Origin: Diphasiastrum complanatum
Taxonomy: Eukaryota > Streptophyta > Lycopodiopsida > Lycopodiales > Lycopodiaceae
Length of the DNA: 64,000 bases
Assembly: GCA_029204225.1 (NCBI GenBank)
Contig: CM055113.1
Coordinates: 27,474,592-27,538,591 of the forward strand
Direction: 5' to 3'
Shown here: positions 11,969 to 22,499 of the stretch, piece after piece
Numbering within the stretch: position 1 is the stretch's first letter
Layout of the letters: each line of letters opens with the position of its first letter
Translations under genes and position numbers: made by a program
Notes under the pieces: generated by a model
The model's database searches: none
What the model saw: only the letters and a program-made list of their open reading frames with translations
Told to the model about the DNA's origin: nothing

Positions 11969-11987
11969 TGGCGCGTTGCCAGGCCCC
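11969..11987 (+). other. Gypsy primer-binding site
   Basis: TGGCGCGTTGCCAGGCCCC resembles the TGGCGCCGTTGCCGGGG primer site known from several plant Gypsy lineages. It sits just downstream of the presumed 5' LTR and sets the plus orientation. Confidence 0.65.
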
Positions 11988-13329
11988 TACGCCAATTTTT
12001 CATTTTCATCATGTTTCTAATCCATGGATGATGTTAGCTTGTACATCTTGTCTTGGTATACTAGTGTTAAAATTGCATTTTAGGGTTAGTTTTGGGGAGA
12101 TTTTTTCTTGGATTTTGTGGATTTTTTGATTAAAATTTGTTTTTATTTTTAAGCAAGGAAGGCCAGACAGATCACCATTCTTAAGATCCAAATGGATCTG
12201 AAAAAATCGCAAAAACAAAACAAAAAATCATTCGTTTTTTAAAACTTTGGTTACAAAAGGAGCAAAATCTTCATCAGACATTGATAACTTTATGCTCCTT
12301 TACAACCAACCTTCACCCACTTGCGAGCAAGACCGCCTTGATGCATTGAAGCTACAAATTGATTCGTGAAGGTTAAGTCCCAGCCATTTTCTAGAAATTG
12401 AAGAAAAATTGCCAAAAGAAGTGAAAAAAAAACTCCTAAAATTAGAAGAATACTGACAACCATCATTCGTCTGGTCTATTGTATATAGATCTAACTCAGA
12501 TCTAGTTATAGCTAAGTCGGCGAAGGTTAATTCTAAAAATAGAAGACTAAAGTGATTGTTCCACTAGTTGTTGGTAACCTTTTGTAGAAAGTTTCACTAC
12601 AAGGATATCAGTTCTCTGAGAGGAATTACCTTCGTCTGAACCTTTGCTAGAGTCATAGTCAGTCCATCTTGTTATTTTTGGTAATTAGTAAGTTTGGGAA
12701 GAACGTTAAGTCAAGATTGTTTGCTATACTGAGCTACTACCATTTTTTGAAAAAATAACAATATCACTCTTCAACCTTCGCCTGAACCTTTGCCAACTTG
12801 TCTGAGATTTCCAGATTTAGTGATCCATCATTTGTGAGTTCCATCAAAATTGTTCAAAAAGTTCATTTTAAACCTCGCCAAGCTGCAAAAATCTCATTGT
12901 TCACGAAAAGAACCTTCGCCAGTTCTACCCCAGTTTTATTTATGTGAGATCTATCTACCATCAAATAGGCAAATGTTAGTTTTTTCATATTTGTTAGAAA
13001 CAACCAATTAAGTGGTTTTTTACTCAAAATAGTATTGAAAGAACCCTTGTCGAGTTTACCTTTGCTTAGGGAACCTTCTTTAGTACATTTTTGAGTTCTA
13101 ATCTAGCTACTGTCAAATTTGTGAAAAATTTTGTGATAATTTGATATCGATTTTGAGAAATTCTTATTTTTCAGGTGTCGATCACCTGATCAAAATCTTT
13201 TTTTCAAATTAAGAATCTGATTATCATCAAGTGAGCAAGCAATTTATTCCAAATCAGGAGATAGGATCTAATTGTAATATGTAGATCAAATCTCATTGCA
13301 CCTTACCGATTTTTCTATTGTTTTGAAGT
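11988..13329 (+). other. Gypsy C leader, non-coding
   Basis: No long open frame. Contains recurring short motifs of the form ACCTTCGCC / GAACCTTTGCC (about 12630-13070). Possibly the region where gag was lost. Confidence 0.45.
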
Positions 13330-14024
13330 AATTTGTAAAAATGGCAGATTCTGATTCTGAGCCTGAAATTTAGTTATCCAAATGTCCTATCATTAGAAGA
13401 ACTCCATATGATGAGAATGCAAAACTTATTGATGAGAAAATTTTAAGCCATAAGGATCCTACGAGGTTTGGAGTTCGAAATATTCATGATGATCCGCCAA
13501 TGAAATCGCCAAAAGAAATTATCATGAAGGAAGAGAAGTCTACAGGACTGATGACGAAAAAAAAAGCTAAACAACATTATAACATGGTTCTGAAATGGAA
13601 AAACCCACCAAATGAGGCAGATTCTATGGCTGATTAAAAAGTTAGCGATCATGGGGTTGTACCACCTTTATTGGACAAAGGAAAAGACAAGATTCAAGAT
13701 TATTCATCAAGTCAGATCTCTAGGAAGACATCACCTTGTCGAAGTACTTCTGCCAAGAAATCTAAACAAACAACAAAGGTTAATTCCTTTTGAACAAGAG
13801 AAGCAGATGAAGTTCAGCATGACATGTCGAATCATTTCAAAAGATATACTCTAGATGATGTTGTCATTATGCTACCAAAGCCTCATCATGAACCTGAGGA
13901 GCAAGTGCCAAAAACACAAGAAGTTTATGATGGACCGACTAGGATGCAACCTATGAATTTAGCAGAACCACAGAAACCTGAGAAAATAGTGCAAGACTTT
14001 CAAAAGAACAATTCAATGCGCTGA
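13330..14024 (+). pseudogene. Gypsy C spacer protein remnant
   Basis: Begins MADSDSEPEI and is broken by stops and shifts. It contains KKKAKQHYNMVLKWKNPP and ends with KRYTLDDVVIMLPK and YDGPTRMQPMNLAEP. The last motifs match the spacer that lies before RT in the Gypsy at 45974-46471 (FTIEDV, YDGPAQTIKLNLQEP). Its role in the element is not known. Confidence 0.55.
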
Positions 14025-14039
14025 GGAAGTTGTTGGTCA

Positions 14040-14680
14040 CGTATCAGGATTGTTTTGATCGGTCTTACAAGGATCTAAAGGAGATTCCTACTTCAGTAGT
14101 CACGCAAGGCTATTCCATTGGTACCTGACGCAGTTTCAAAAGTGATGAGGTTTTATCGATGCAATCCGAAAGTTATAAATCTTATAAAAAAAATAATCGC
14201 AGAAATTATTAGAAGTTGATTTCATTTATGAGCATACCAAAATGGGTTTCACCAATCATCATCGTTCCAAAGAAAATGGCAAGATGCGAAATTGTGTGAG
14301 CCTAAAGGCCCTAAACAAAGTTACGCGAAAGGATCATTTTCCATTACCTTTCATGGAAAGCATTTTGGATCGCCTTGCTGGAGCGAAAGCTTATAGTTTT
14401 TTGGATGGATTCAGTGGGTACAACCAAGTCAAAATTGCACCTACTGATCAGCATAAAATGGCTTTTGCAACAAAATGGAGTACTTATGCTTATAAAGCTA
14501 TGCCATTTGGACATTGTAATGCACCAAGTACTTTTCAACGATTTATGCAGTTTTCTTTTACAGAGTACTTATAAAAATTTGTTGAAATCTATTTGGAAGA
14601 TCTTGGAGTCCATAGTTTGGAAACAGACCATCTAGAACATTTGGAAACAATGCTTGAACGATGTCGTAAGTACCAAGAAC
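14040..14680 (+). pseudogene. Gypsy C reverse transcriptase
   Basis: Starts with YQDCFDRSYKDL (the FxWSYxDL motif just before RT). The open part 14242-14574 has KMRNCVSLKALN, HFPLPFMESILDRLAG, YSFLDGFSGYNQVKI and AMPFGHCNAPSTFQR, the canonical RT motif order of Ty3/Gypsy. A stop at 14572 cuts it, and the following catalytic box reads YLED instead of YLDD or YVDD. The enzyme copies element RNA into DNA in intact relatives; here it cannot work. Confidence 0.85.
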
Positions 14681-14799
14681 AATAAGTGGAGTTTACGTTT
14701 TTATGGGTCATGCAAACTATTATCGAGTATTTATCTTATTCTTTGCGAATCTAGCATGACCTATATACAATTTGACTATTTATACCAATTTGGATAGTT

Positions 14800-15245
14800 G
14801 AGACATTGGAAGCATTTGCAAATTTGAAGAAAGCCTTAGCTTCCACACCAATATTACGAGCTCTTGATTGAACATTTGAATTACATGTGCATATTGACGC
14901 TTCAAAACATGATATTGGATCTGTGTTGACACAATTGGGGGAATATAACAAAGACTTTCTGACCTGATTTGCTAGCCGACAACTTAATGATGCTGAAGTA
15001 AAATATTCTACCATAGAACAAGAAGTGTTAGCTATGGTTTTTTTAGTAAAAAAGTGTTGACATTATTTGATAGCAACACATTTGGCTTTTTATATTGATC
15101 ATCAACCTTTGCTTTAATTGGTAAACAAGACATACAATATGGGACGCATTTCAAGATGGTTTCTTTTACTATCTGAATTTGATTTTCGAGTTGTAGTTTT
15201 TAAGGGCAAACAACACTATCTTGTCGATCACGTTTCTAGAATATA
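14800..15245 (+). pseudogene. Gypsy C RNase H
   Basis: Carries ELHVHIDASKHDIGSVLTQ, FASRQLNDAEVKYSTIEQE, VLAMVF and FYIDHQPL, the classic Gypsy RNase H series with its Asp and Glu residues. It is interrupted by several stops (near 14869, 14967, 15057, 15115). It ends with LVDHVSRI just before the spacer to integrase. Confidence 0.8.
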
Positions 15246-15379
15246 AACAATGCCAATTAATGCTGAAGTTGATGCTGAACTACCAGATGATGCATTATTT
15301 TATGTAATACCTGAGTGGGCAGAAGAGATTGTTCAATATTTGATGATGGGCCAACCTAAACAATCCTTGTTCAAAGTTC

Positions 15380-15984
15380 AAAAAAGGTGATTGATTTCAA
15401 AAGCACAACCTTATCAGTTGATTGCTAGTCAATTGTATCATCGTGGAGCTAATGATATTCTTAGAAGATGTGTTTTACCACATGAAATACCCAATCTAAC
15501 TATGTTTTCACATGATGGAATGGGGGGAGGACATTTTTTATTTGATATCATTGTTCAAAATTTTTTGCAATCAGGATGTTTGTGTCCAACACTTCAATAA
15601 AGATACTGAAAATATATATTCAGTCTTGTGATGTTTGTCAATGTGCATGTCGTCCTATGAAACAGAATTATGAGCCTGTTTGAGCACAAGTACCATTTGC
15701 AAAATGGGGACTTTATTATGTTGGTCTTATTCATCATGCGGCATGAGGTACTCAAGCTAGATATATTATCATTGGAGACAAATTATATGACCAAATGGGT
15801 TGAACCAAGTGCAATTCGTGTTGCTGATGCAAAGACTACCGCAAAGTTTCTATATAAGAACATTATTGTTCGATTTGGTTGTCCTATTGAGATTGTCAAT
15901 GATCACATAATACATTTTGTCAATGAAACAATCAAGTGTCTATTGGAGGAATTTTTTGTTATTCATCGGCTTAGTACTCTATAA
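15380..15984 (+). pseudogene. Gypsy C integrase, N-terminal and core part
   Basis: Frame 15391-15600 has YQLIASQLYHRG..ILRRCVLPHE..MFSHDGMGGGHF, the zinc-binding region with its His pair. Then DVCQCACRP supplies the CxxC equivalent. Frame 15670-15984 has YMTKWVEPSAIRVADAKTTAKFLYKNII followed by VNDHIIHFVNE. The first catalytic Asp is replaced (WGLYYVGLI where families have WGLDFVGPI). The frame is cut at 15984 by Copia D. Confidence 0.8.
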
Positions 15985-16635
15985 TGTGAAGGATTTCAGA
16001 TCATTCAAGATCCAATCCATGTCCCTGATCTTTGGTTACAATAAGGAGCAAACCAACAATCTTGCCAATGTAGAAAAATCAGCATCTAGATACAAAATGA
16101 GATGTAAACTCTAAGAGATACTGATCAAACATGAACTAAAACATAAAATATGTTTGTTGTCCATACAATTACAGTACCCTACTGTATTTCACATGTGTGG
16201 AACCGAAAATAGCAAAATATGAGCATTCTACACACAAGATTGCAAGATATCACCAAGATAGTGCACCAATTAGTAGAACCCAAAGAGAACCATGTATAAT
16301 GATGAAATGAGAGAGATAAGAGAGAAGATGTGTCTCTCCATGAGTTACATCCTTTTATAGAGTTTCCAAACCCTATTTGGCCACTTGGCTTTCCCTCCAA
16401 AATGTAAACCCTACTATTTTTGGGTCTACATTCAATGTACCCAAAGTTCAAATTTGAATCTCTCTCAAACTCGACTACCAACTTTCCCACACTTTCAAAA
16501 AGTGTCTATTGAATGTATTTTAAACTAATATAACTTCAAAAAGTTTATCTCTAAGTCTAAAATGAGTTTTGGCCTCTTATTGACAATTTGCCAAAATATG
16601 ACTAAACTAGACTAAACTAGTTGAAATCTCTCACA
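15985..16635 (-). repeat. Copia D 3' LTR
   Basis: 651 bp, closely matching 20777-21430 with only scattered substitutions and a few 1-3 bp indels, which points to a fairly recent insertion. Confidence 0.95.
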
Positions 16636-17524
16636 CTCCCTCTTCAACTAGTTTTGGCATAGTTTTCACAATAGAACTTTGATCCAACTTTAGAATGATC
16701 TCCATCCTAAGTATAGATCTCCTTTCTAATGTTCTAAAGTATCTTTCATAATTGATATAGAGAATAGTGTCCAAATTGGATGCTTCACTATTTCTTACAC
16801 CAATTTTACACATCAAGATATAACTAGAACATGAAGAACCAAATAGAATGAAATGATTCCTCCATGTTTCAGACTTTGAACTCTCTGGAAAATTACAGCA
16901 ACCAAACAGTAAATGTGAGTGATGACCATTTTCTTGCTTTTCTCCTCCAACTTTGTCCTTTCTTGATATGTCTCCACCATAAAACTCCATGAATGAGCCT
17001 CCATCTCCATCTTGCCACCAGAAACCATCAAACCTTGGAAATCCATGAGTAGGTGAGTACATCAATGATGCAAATCCAGCACCACATGACTCCATAAACC
17101 AAGTAGGTTGCACTAGTCCATCTTCAAGATCTACTTGACATAAGAAAATGACCATGAATTCACCAAAAAATGACAATCTCCAAACATGGGCATCAAGTGA
17201 CTCAAAGCTTGAGAGCTTGATCATGGATGAGTGATATAATGAGCCTCAAATAGCTTCATTTCCATCAGCAAAACCAGCCAAGAATGCTAGTACAACTCCA
17301 ACAATAAGATATTGCAAGACAATATAGCTAGTTTGTCTATATCTTGACAATTTGCACACATCCACATGAAATAGCTCAACCATGAGATAGAACAAGTAAA
17401 GTAAACTTGAACAACACTTCCTTGCTGCTCCTTTGACATTACTTGAGTCTTCAACAAGCTTCAAAAATAGATCCAAAACATCTTTGCCAAATAACCTTCC
17501 TTTGATGCTCTTGACTAGCTCCAA
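16631..17524 (-). CDS. Copia D ORF4, unrecognised, ends at the LTR
   Basis: Two open stretches in one frame (17524-17249 and 17245-16631) are separated by a single TGA (17246-17248), about 297 codons in all. The first part has hydrophobic stretches (LLYLFYLMVELFHV; VLQYLIVGVVLAFLAGFAD) that could be membrane segments. The second is rich in Gly, Phe and Trp (FWWQDGDGGSFMEFYGGD) with many Cys. The stop codon overlaps the first bases of the LTR. Lacks the RNase H motifs expected at this position. It could be captured host sequence or drifted pol. Function unknown. Confidence 0.4.
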
Positions 17525-17642
17525 ATTGCCACCTTTCCTTTTGTGTTGTTAAAGCCCTTTGAGACCAACCTCTTGATATTCCTCTTGACCATAAAAGTCA
17601 TTGAGCAAACTTTTTTTTCTAGATCCATTACTTGCTGTAAAA

Positions 17643-18245
17643 TCATGAAAGACATCCATCTACTTGCATATCATCATCTACACAAGAAGAATCTCCAAAA
17701 CATGTGAGTAAAGCAAAGTGAGTCGCTTCCACTTGCTTACCTTTCTCTTGATCATCAAAGATATCAAAGATATGAATATCTTTAGACCTGAACCTCTGGA
17801 TATACTCCCTCTCAAACATATGATCTATATCCAACAAGATCTCATCAATGCTTGATCTTGAATTTGCACAAAGATTAGTGAAAACAATGTCACCATCATA
17901 AATCAAAAGATAGATTCCAAACTTTCCATCCAACATGAAGTAGAGTAGGTGAATATGAGTATCAAACCTAATAAATCCAGCCTTCTTGAGTCCATAACAA
18001 ACCTCAATAAGCTCACCAATGAGATCTCTCTTGCCTTGAAGAAATTGCCTCTCGATTTGCTCTGTGTAGTCTTCTCCAACCAACCTTTTGCCATCTTGAT
18101 CATGAGTGATCAATTCATGATCATAGAATCCTTTGAGTTGATGAAGATATGTGAGATCCATGCCTTGGATCTTCCCAAGAACCAATCTTCCATTGCTCTT
18201 TCCTTCATAAGATTGCATCATAAGAAGTAGAAACCTCAAAAACAC
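17643..18245 (-). CDS. Copia D ORF3, possible degenerate RT fragment
   Basis: 200 residues. Two short stretches recall the Copia RT palm: VCYGLKKAGFIRFD (residues 82-95; families have LYGLKQAP..) and IYLLIYDGDIVFTN (111-124; families have LLIYVDDI). The catalytic VDD would then read DGD, so it could not polymerise. The rest (residues 1-80 and 130-200) is acidic and unrecognised. It overlaps the end of the protease frame in another phase. The RT reading is my inference from motif spacing, not a clear match. Confidence 0.4.
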   Translation of the reverse strand: MFLRFLLLMMQSYEGKSNGRLVLGKIQGMDLTYLHQLKGFYDHELITHDQDGKRLVGEDYTEQIERQFLQGKRDLIGELIEVCYGLKKAGFIRFDTHIHLLYFMLDGKFGIYLLIYDGDIVFTNLCANSRSSIDEILLDIDHMFEREYIQRFRSKDIHIFDIFDDQEKGKQVEATHFALLTCFGDSSCVDDDMQVDGCLS

Positions 18246-19632
18246 TAGAAGCCATGAAAAAAATGATTAGTATCTTCAACATAAGGATGATTGAAGTACT
18301 CTCTTTTTTCAAACAGAACCTTTTACTCAATGTTTTAGGTAATGAATCATATGATAATGATTCTTCCTCACTATCATTCACAATGACATCATTCAAAGTA
18401 CATCCTACTTTGAACTCTTCACATACTTCTCTTCTTCTTGACTTGTGACTATCTCCCTCACCAAGTCTCTTGATAGAACCATTTGATCTACTCTCTTTAT
18501 GAAGACATGTGACTCCACTTGCTGCAAAAATGACTTTCTGGGACTCATCACAAAAGAATGTAGAAGAACCATCTCCTTCATGAATGCACGTAGCAACATC
18601 TTTTTCCATATGATCAAAGAAATCATTAGCAACAATCTTTTCCAAGGAAGAACCTTTACCTCCATTGATGAAGTTAGCTCTTTCCTTACCTTTTGCATGC
18701 TTGAACTTTCCAAGAACCATTGAAACACCATCATTATCCTCAAGACTAGCCAAGTTAGCACAAAGATGAACATCTCCAAGAAGCATATTAGATCTTGACC
18801 TAGATCTAGCATAAGGAAGCTTTTTAGACTTTGCATAAGATCCACCAATCTTATTGATGCTAAAAGGTAACTTTGGAAAGTTGAGACCAATCTCCTTTTC
18901 CATTCCATCCTTTTTGTTAGCCATAACAAAAGCATCAAGCTTGAAAAGTCTACCTTGTCTATTGCCCCTAGCAACCAAGATTTCTTCCTTTGTAATAAAA
19001 CAAGCATCACCACCAAACTTTACGATGTATCCTTTCTCTATCATTTGACCAACACTTAGCAAATTCTTTGAAAGTGAAGAAATGTAAAGAGCACCATCAA
19101 GTCTTGCTTTCCTATCAGTAGAGAGACAAATAGGAATTGAACCAATACCTTCAATCACACACTCACCACCATTGGCCATGTGAATTGCTTTCTTGGCTCC
19201 ATCATAAGTGACCAAAGAAGTAAAGAACTCCTTGTGACTAGTCATGTGTGAACTAGCTCCACTATCAATCCACCATGAATCTTTTTCATATTCACTTGAT
19301 ATTAGACTTGAAAAACACATCAAACGAGAATCACCACCACCTAGATCCTCATCATTAGTAGTAAAGTTGATTTGCTTGCTACCTTCATCTCTTTGCTTCT
19401 TCAAACATTCATTTGCAAAATGCCCTTTGATTCCACAATAAAAGCATTTCAACTTAGAATTATCTTTCTTTTTGCCAAAAGAAGAAGTCTCACCTTGATC
19501 TTGCCCTTTAGACCACTTGCCTTTGCCTTTGCCCTTGAACTTGCGTTTGATGAACATAGCATCCTCTTCATAATGAGATGTCGATGTAGATCCACCTCCT
19601 CTTGATTGAAACCTATACTCCTCATTCACCAA
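18205..19632 (-). CDS. Copia D zinc knuckle and protease, with a 240-residue unknown tail
   Basis: 475 residues. A Lys/Gly-rich stretch (29-43) precedes the zinc knuckle CFYCGIKGHFANEC (C63, C66, H71, C76). The aspartic protease site WWIDSGASSHM has catalytic D123, and IEGIGSIPI plus LYISSLSKNLLSVGQ complete the fold as in Copia families. Similarity stops near residue 233 (GRLFKLD), where relatives such as E continue into the WHKRLGH integrase. Residues 234-475 are unfamiliar, rich in Ser/Arg/Lys/Asp. It is in the same frame as gag, separated by one TAA. In intact elements this polyprotein is self-cleaved. Confidence 0.75.
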   Translation of the reverse strand: MVNEEYRFQSRGGGSTSTSHYEEDAMFIKRKFKGKGKGKWSKGQDQGETSSFGKKKDNSKLKCFYCGIKGHFANECLKKQRDEGSKQINFTTNDEDLGGGDSRLMCFSSLISSEYEKDSWWIDSGASSHMTSHKEFFTSLVTYDGAKKAIHMANGGECVIEGIGSIPICLSTDRKARLDGALYISSLSKNLLSVGQMIEKGYIVKFGGDACFITKEEILVARGNRQGRLFKLDAFVMANKKDGMEKEIGLNFPKLPFSINKIGGSYAKSKKLPYARSRSRSNMLLGDVHLCANLASLEDNDGVSMVLGKFKHAKGKERANFINGGKGSSLEKIVANDFFDHMEKDVATCIHEGDGSSTFFCDESQKVIFAASGVTCLHKESRSNGSIKRLGEGDSHKSRRREVCEEFKVGCTLNDVIVNDSEEESLSYDSLPKTLSKRFCLKKESTSIILMLKILIIFFMASSVFEVSTSYDAIL

Positions 19633-19638
19633 GATTTC

Positions 19639-20247
19639 TTACAAATCCACAATACTTGGCAAAGTCTTTTGAATAGCAAAACTTTGAACAAGATTAGCAT
19701 GATCATCCAACAAGCCATTAAGTATAACTTGAACAAGTTCTACCTCCTTAATGCTTTCATCAATACATGCTAACTCATCATTGAATGTTTTAACCCTCAA
19801 AACAAAAGCATGAGTACTCTCTTCCTTCTTTTGCAAACTCTGAAAGCTTTTCCTCCTAAGAGTAAGCACTCTTGATGTAGACTTGGATTCATAAAGCTTC
19901 TTCAAAGCTTCCCAAGCCTCCAAAGATGATGTGCACTTACCAACTTCCTTGAGAAGTTCATTGGTAACATTCATCTTAATCATGTGTAGAGCCTTCTTTG
20001 ATCTCTTGTCATACCTCACTTGATCTTGAGGTGCTTGGGGTCTCTCCTCCACACCTACAACAATCTTCATCAACTCATTCATCTCCAATAAGGACTCCAT
20101 CCTCACCTTCCAAGTAGAATAGTTGATTGAGGTAAGCCTATCATTGCTCTCCAACATAAAGCCTCCACTTGTAGCCATGTTGAAGTGACCTGACCTTCTT
20201 CTTTCAACCTGTTCCAATGCACAAAGCACTCTCTTGAATGTCAACAA
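19639..20247 (-). CDS. Copia D gag
   Basis: 202 residues of the UBN2-type Copia gag: NYSTWKVRMESLLE, KMNVTNELLKEVGKCTSSLE, AWEALKKLYESKST, RVLTLRRKSFQSL and VQVILNGLLDDHANLVQSFA. All these match gag of Copia E (50711-51350) in order. It forms the particle capsid. The frame ends at TAA 19639-19641 and reopens in phase immediately, so a single stop separates it from the knuckle and protease. The start used may be upstream of the true one; an internal Met precedes ATSGGFML. Confidence 0.8.
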   Translation of the reverse strand: MLTFKRVLCALEQVERRRSGHFNMATSGGFMLESNDRLTSINYSTWKVRMESLLEMNELMKIVVGVEERPQAPQDQVRYDKRSKKALHMIKMNVTNELLKEVGKCTSSLEAWEALKKLYESKSTSRVLTLRRKSFQSLQKKEESTHAFVLRVKTFNDELACIDESIKEVELVQVILNGLLDDHANLVQSFAIQKTLPSIVDL

Positions 20248-20764
20248 ATGAACTCAAGAAGAAATCACAAAGATATGGAACCTCTCAAATCTCTTCTAGC
20301 ACTTCTAACTAGAAAATCAACACATAGAATAGTGAAATCTTGATCAACCTATGATCTATCCTCAATCTAATGATTCTTGCCACTTCCTAAGATTAAAAAA
20401 AATCAAATGAAGTTCAGTAACCTCAAACCAGAGATCCAATCAACATTAGGGTTTGACAAAATCACCTAAAATTGAATATCTCGAATTCTACATGCAATTT
20501 CTAGAAACTTGATATATCTTCTTGTAGATTCCAATGAGACCTTCCTAATGCACCAAAAATCATTTAAATTCTGTAATCCAAGTGTGAAATTGAAATTGAT
20601 CAAGTATATAACCCTATATTGAGTTTTGACCTACAAAAGATCAATTCTACACATGCAAAAATGCTGATTTTTGAGTAGAAATCAATCTAGCATGCTCTAA
20701 CATTGGTAACTCCTCCAAATCCTTGCTAAAGATGGCTGATCCTTTAATAACCTGAAACAAAATA

Positions 20765-20776
20765 GCTCTGATACCA
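20765..20776 (-). other. Copia D primer-binding site
   Basis: TGGTATCAGAGC on the minus strand, complementary to the 3' end of initiator methionine tRNA, directly next to the 5' LTR. Confidence 0.9.
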
Positions 20777-21430
20777 TGTGAAGGATTTCAGATCATTCAA
20801 GATCCAATCCATGTCCCTGATCTTTGGTGACAATAAGAAGCAAACCAACAATCCTGCCAATGTAGAAAAATCAGCATCTACATACAAAATGAGATGTAAA
20901 CTCTAAGAGATACTGATCAAACATGAACCAGAACATAAAATATATATTTTGTCCGTACAATTACAGTACCCTAATGTATTTCACACGTGTGGAACCGAAA
21001 ATAGCAAAATATGAGCATTCTACACACAAGATTGCACGATATCACCAAGATAGTGCACCAATGAGTAGTAGAACCCAAAGAGAACCATGTATAATGATGA
21101 AATGAGAGAGAGAAGAGAGAATATGTGTCTCTCCACGAGTTACATCCTTTTATAGAGTTTCCAAACCCTATATGGCCGCTTGGCTTTCCCTCCAAAATGT
21201 AAACCCTACTAATTTTGGGTCTAGATTCAATGTACCCAAAGTTCAAATTTGAATCTCTCTCAAACTCGACTACCAACTTTCCCACACTTTCAAAAAGTGT
21301 TTATTGAATGTATTTTAAACTAATATAACTTCAAAAAGTTTATCTCTAAGTCTAAAATGAGTTTTGGCCTCTTATTGACAATTTACCAAAATATGACTAA
21401 ACTAGACTAAACTAGTTGAAATCTCTCACA
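20777..21430 (-). repeat. Copia D 5' LTR
   Basis: 654 bp partner of 15985-16635. Includes a CT/GA-rich stretch (about 21105-21135) that corresponds to the expanded tract in the related LTR at 33.8 kb. Confidence 0.95.
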
Positions 21431-21435
21431 TATAA

Positions 21436-22020
21436 TATCTTAGGGGTAATGGACAAGCAGAATCTTTCAATAAGATTCTTTGCAGTATTATGATAAAAAC
21501 AGTGGAGGCAATTCGTTCTGATTGGGAACATAAGCTACATGCAACATTATGGGCATTCAAAATAGCTCATAAATTTAGTACAAATCAAACATCGTTTCAA
21601 CTAGTTTATGGTCAAGATGCAGCTTTGCCGATTGAATTTCTAGTTCCATCCTTACGCAAGGCAGCTACGGAATGGTTGGATGACGCCAAATCTTTACAAC
21701 TCCGTCATGAGGCTTTGCACAAACTTTGTGAAACCAGATTGATGGCAGTACATGTACTAGCAGTGGAGAAAGCTCGTTGCAAGGCATGGCATGATCGGCG
21801 AATACATAAGAAGGATCTAAAAGAAGGGGATCTTGCCTTGATGTATAAAACAAAATTGATAAAAGAGAAATTAAAATTCATAGGTGAAGGACCATACATG
21901 GTTAAGGAAATTCTATCATACGAAGCAGTGGTCCTGGAACACCTTGATGGACAAAGATCTGATACACTTGTGAACAACAGCCAATTATGCAAGTTTTGGC
22001 AAGCTGATCCCCCAACTTAA
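21436..22020 (+). pseudogene. Gypsy C integrase, C-terminal part
   Basis: Begins with RGNGQAES-like coding (frame-shifted), the segment holding the third catalytic residue. The frame 21490-22020 (176 residues) continues with TVEAIRSDWEHKLHATLWAF, NQTSFQLVYGQDAALPIEF, VPSLRK, then a basic helix ending AWHDRRIHKKDLKEGDLALM and a KFIGEGPYMVKEI segment. This is the normal Ty3/Gypsy integrase C-terminal domain, binding DNA in relatives. It ends with TAA at 22018. A shorter relative is found reversed at 57045-56890. Confidence 0.85.
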
Positions 22021-22499
22021 TCAAAGATCTGCTCTTTTTGGCTTTTTTGATTTTGCAATTTTATTTTTTTGATTAATTGCCTATAAAAAAAAATTGAATT
22101 CATTTCTCACCAGTGCTAGCGAAGCTCTTGCAAATTCTTCTCGCAACCAAACTTTTCTAAAATTTGTAAACAACCTTCTAATATGTTCCTCAGCCTTCTG
22201 ATCATCTTTTTTGCCTATCTTACTTATTGCCAACATGTCTTCTATTGAGTCTCATACTTATGTTTCACTCCGATCCATAGTCTTGCATAATGTTCAAACC
22301 TCAACAGACATCATGGCTTTGCCTAGCATTGGAAAAGTGGTTGAATGGTTAATCCTCGCCAAGCCCTTGCTCAAGCAATGGGCATTCATGCCATAGCATT
22401 TTCAAATATTTTGGATGTATGCTACAAAAGATATTCCTTCATCTCAGAAGGAATTTGGCAACCTTGTATAAGCTAGCCAGCAATGATTATACACACTCT
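22021..22499. other. Gypsy C 3' untranslated region, no gene
   Basis: Poly-T and poly-A rich; no LTR copy found. Probably the post-integrase spacer before it is lost at the Copia K junction. Confidence 0.4.

Larger units (their letters stand above)
15985..21430 (-). mobile_element. Complete Copia-type element D with unusual coding content
   Basis: Bounded by LTRs 15985-16635 and 20777-21430 (TGTGAAGG..TCTCACA on the plus strand) and by the target duplication TATAA (15980-15984 and 21431-21435). The primer site TGGTATCAGAGC (minus strand, 20765-20776) abuts the right LTR and a purine tract GAAGAGGGAG (complement of 16636-16645) abuts the left one, so it reads on the minus strand. It encodes gag and protease like Copia E, then three open stretches that lack recognisable integrase or RNase H and only faintly echo RT. 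Nearly the whole interior (20247 down to 16631) is open with two in-frame stops. I interpret it as a non-autonomous Copia. Confidence 0.85.

Noticed and set aside
18405-19016. 203-residue minus-strand frame inside Copia D
   Set aside because: Out-of-phase shadow of the zinc knuckle-protease frame, which carries recognisable motifs.
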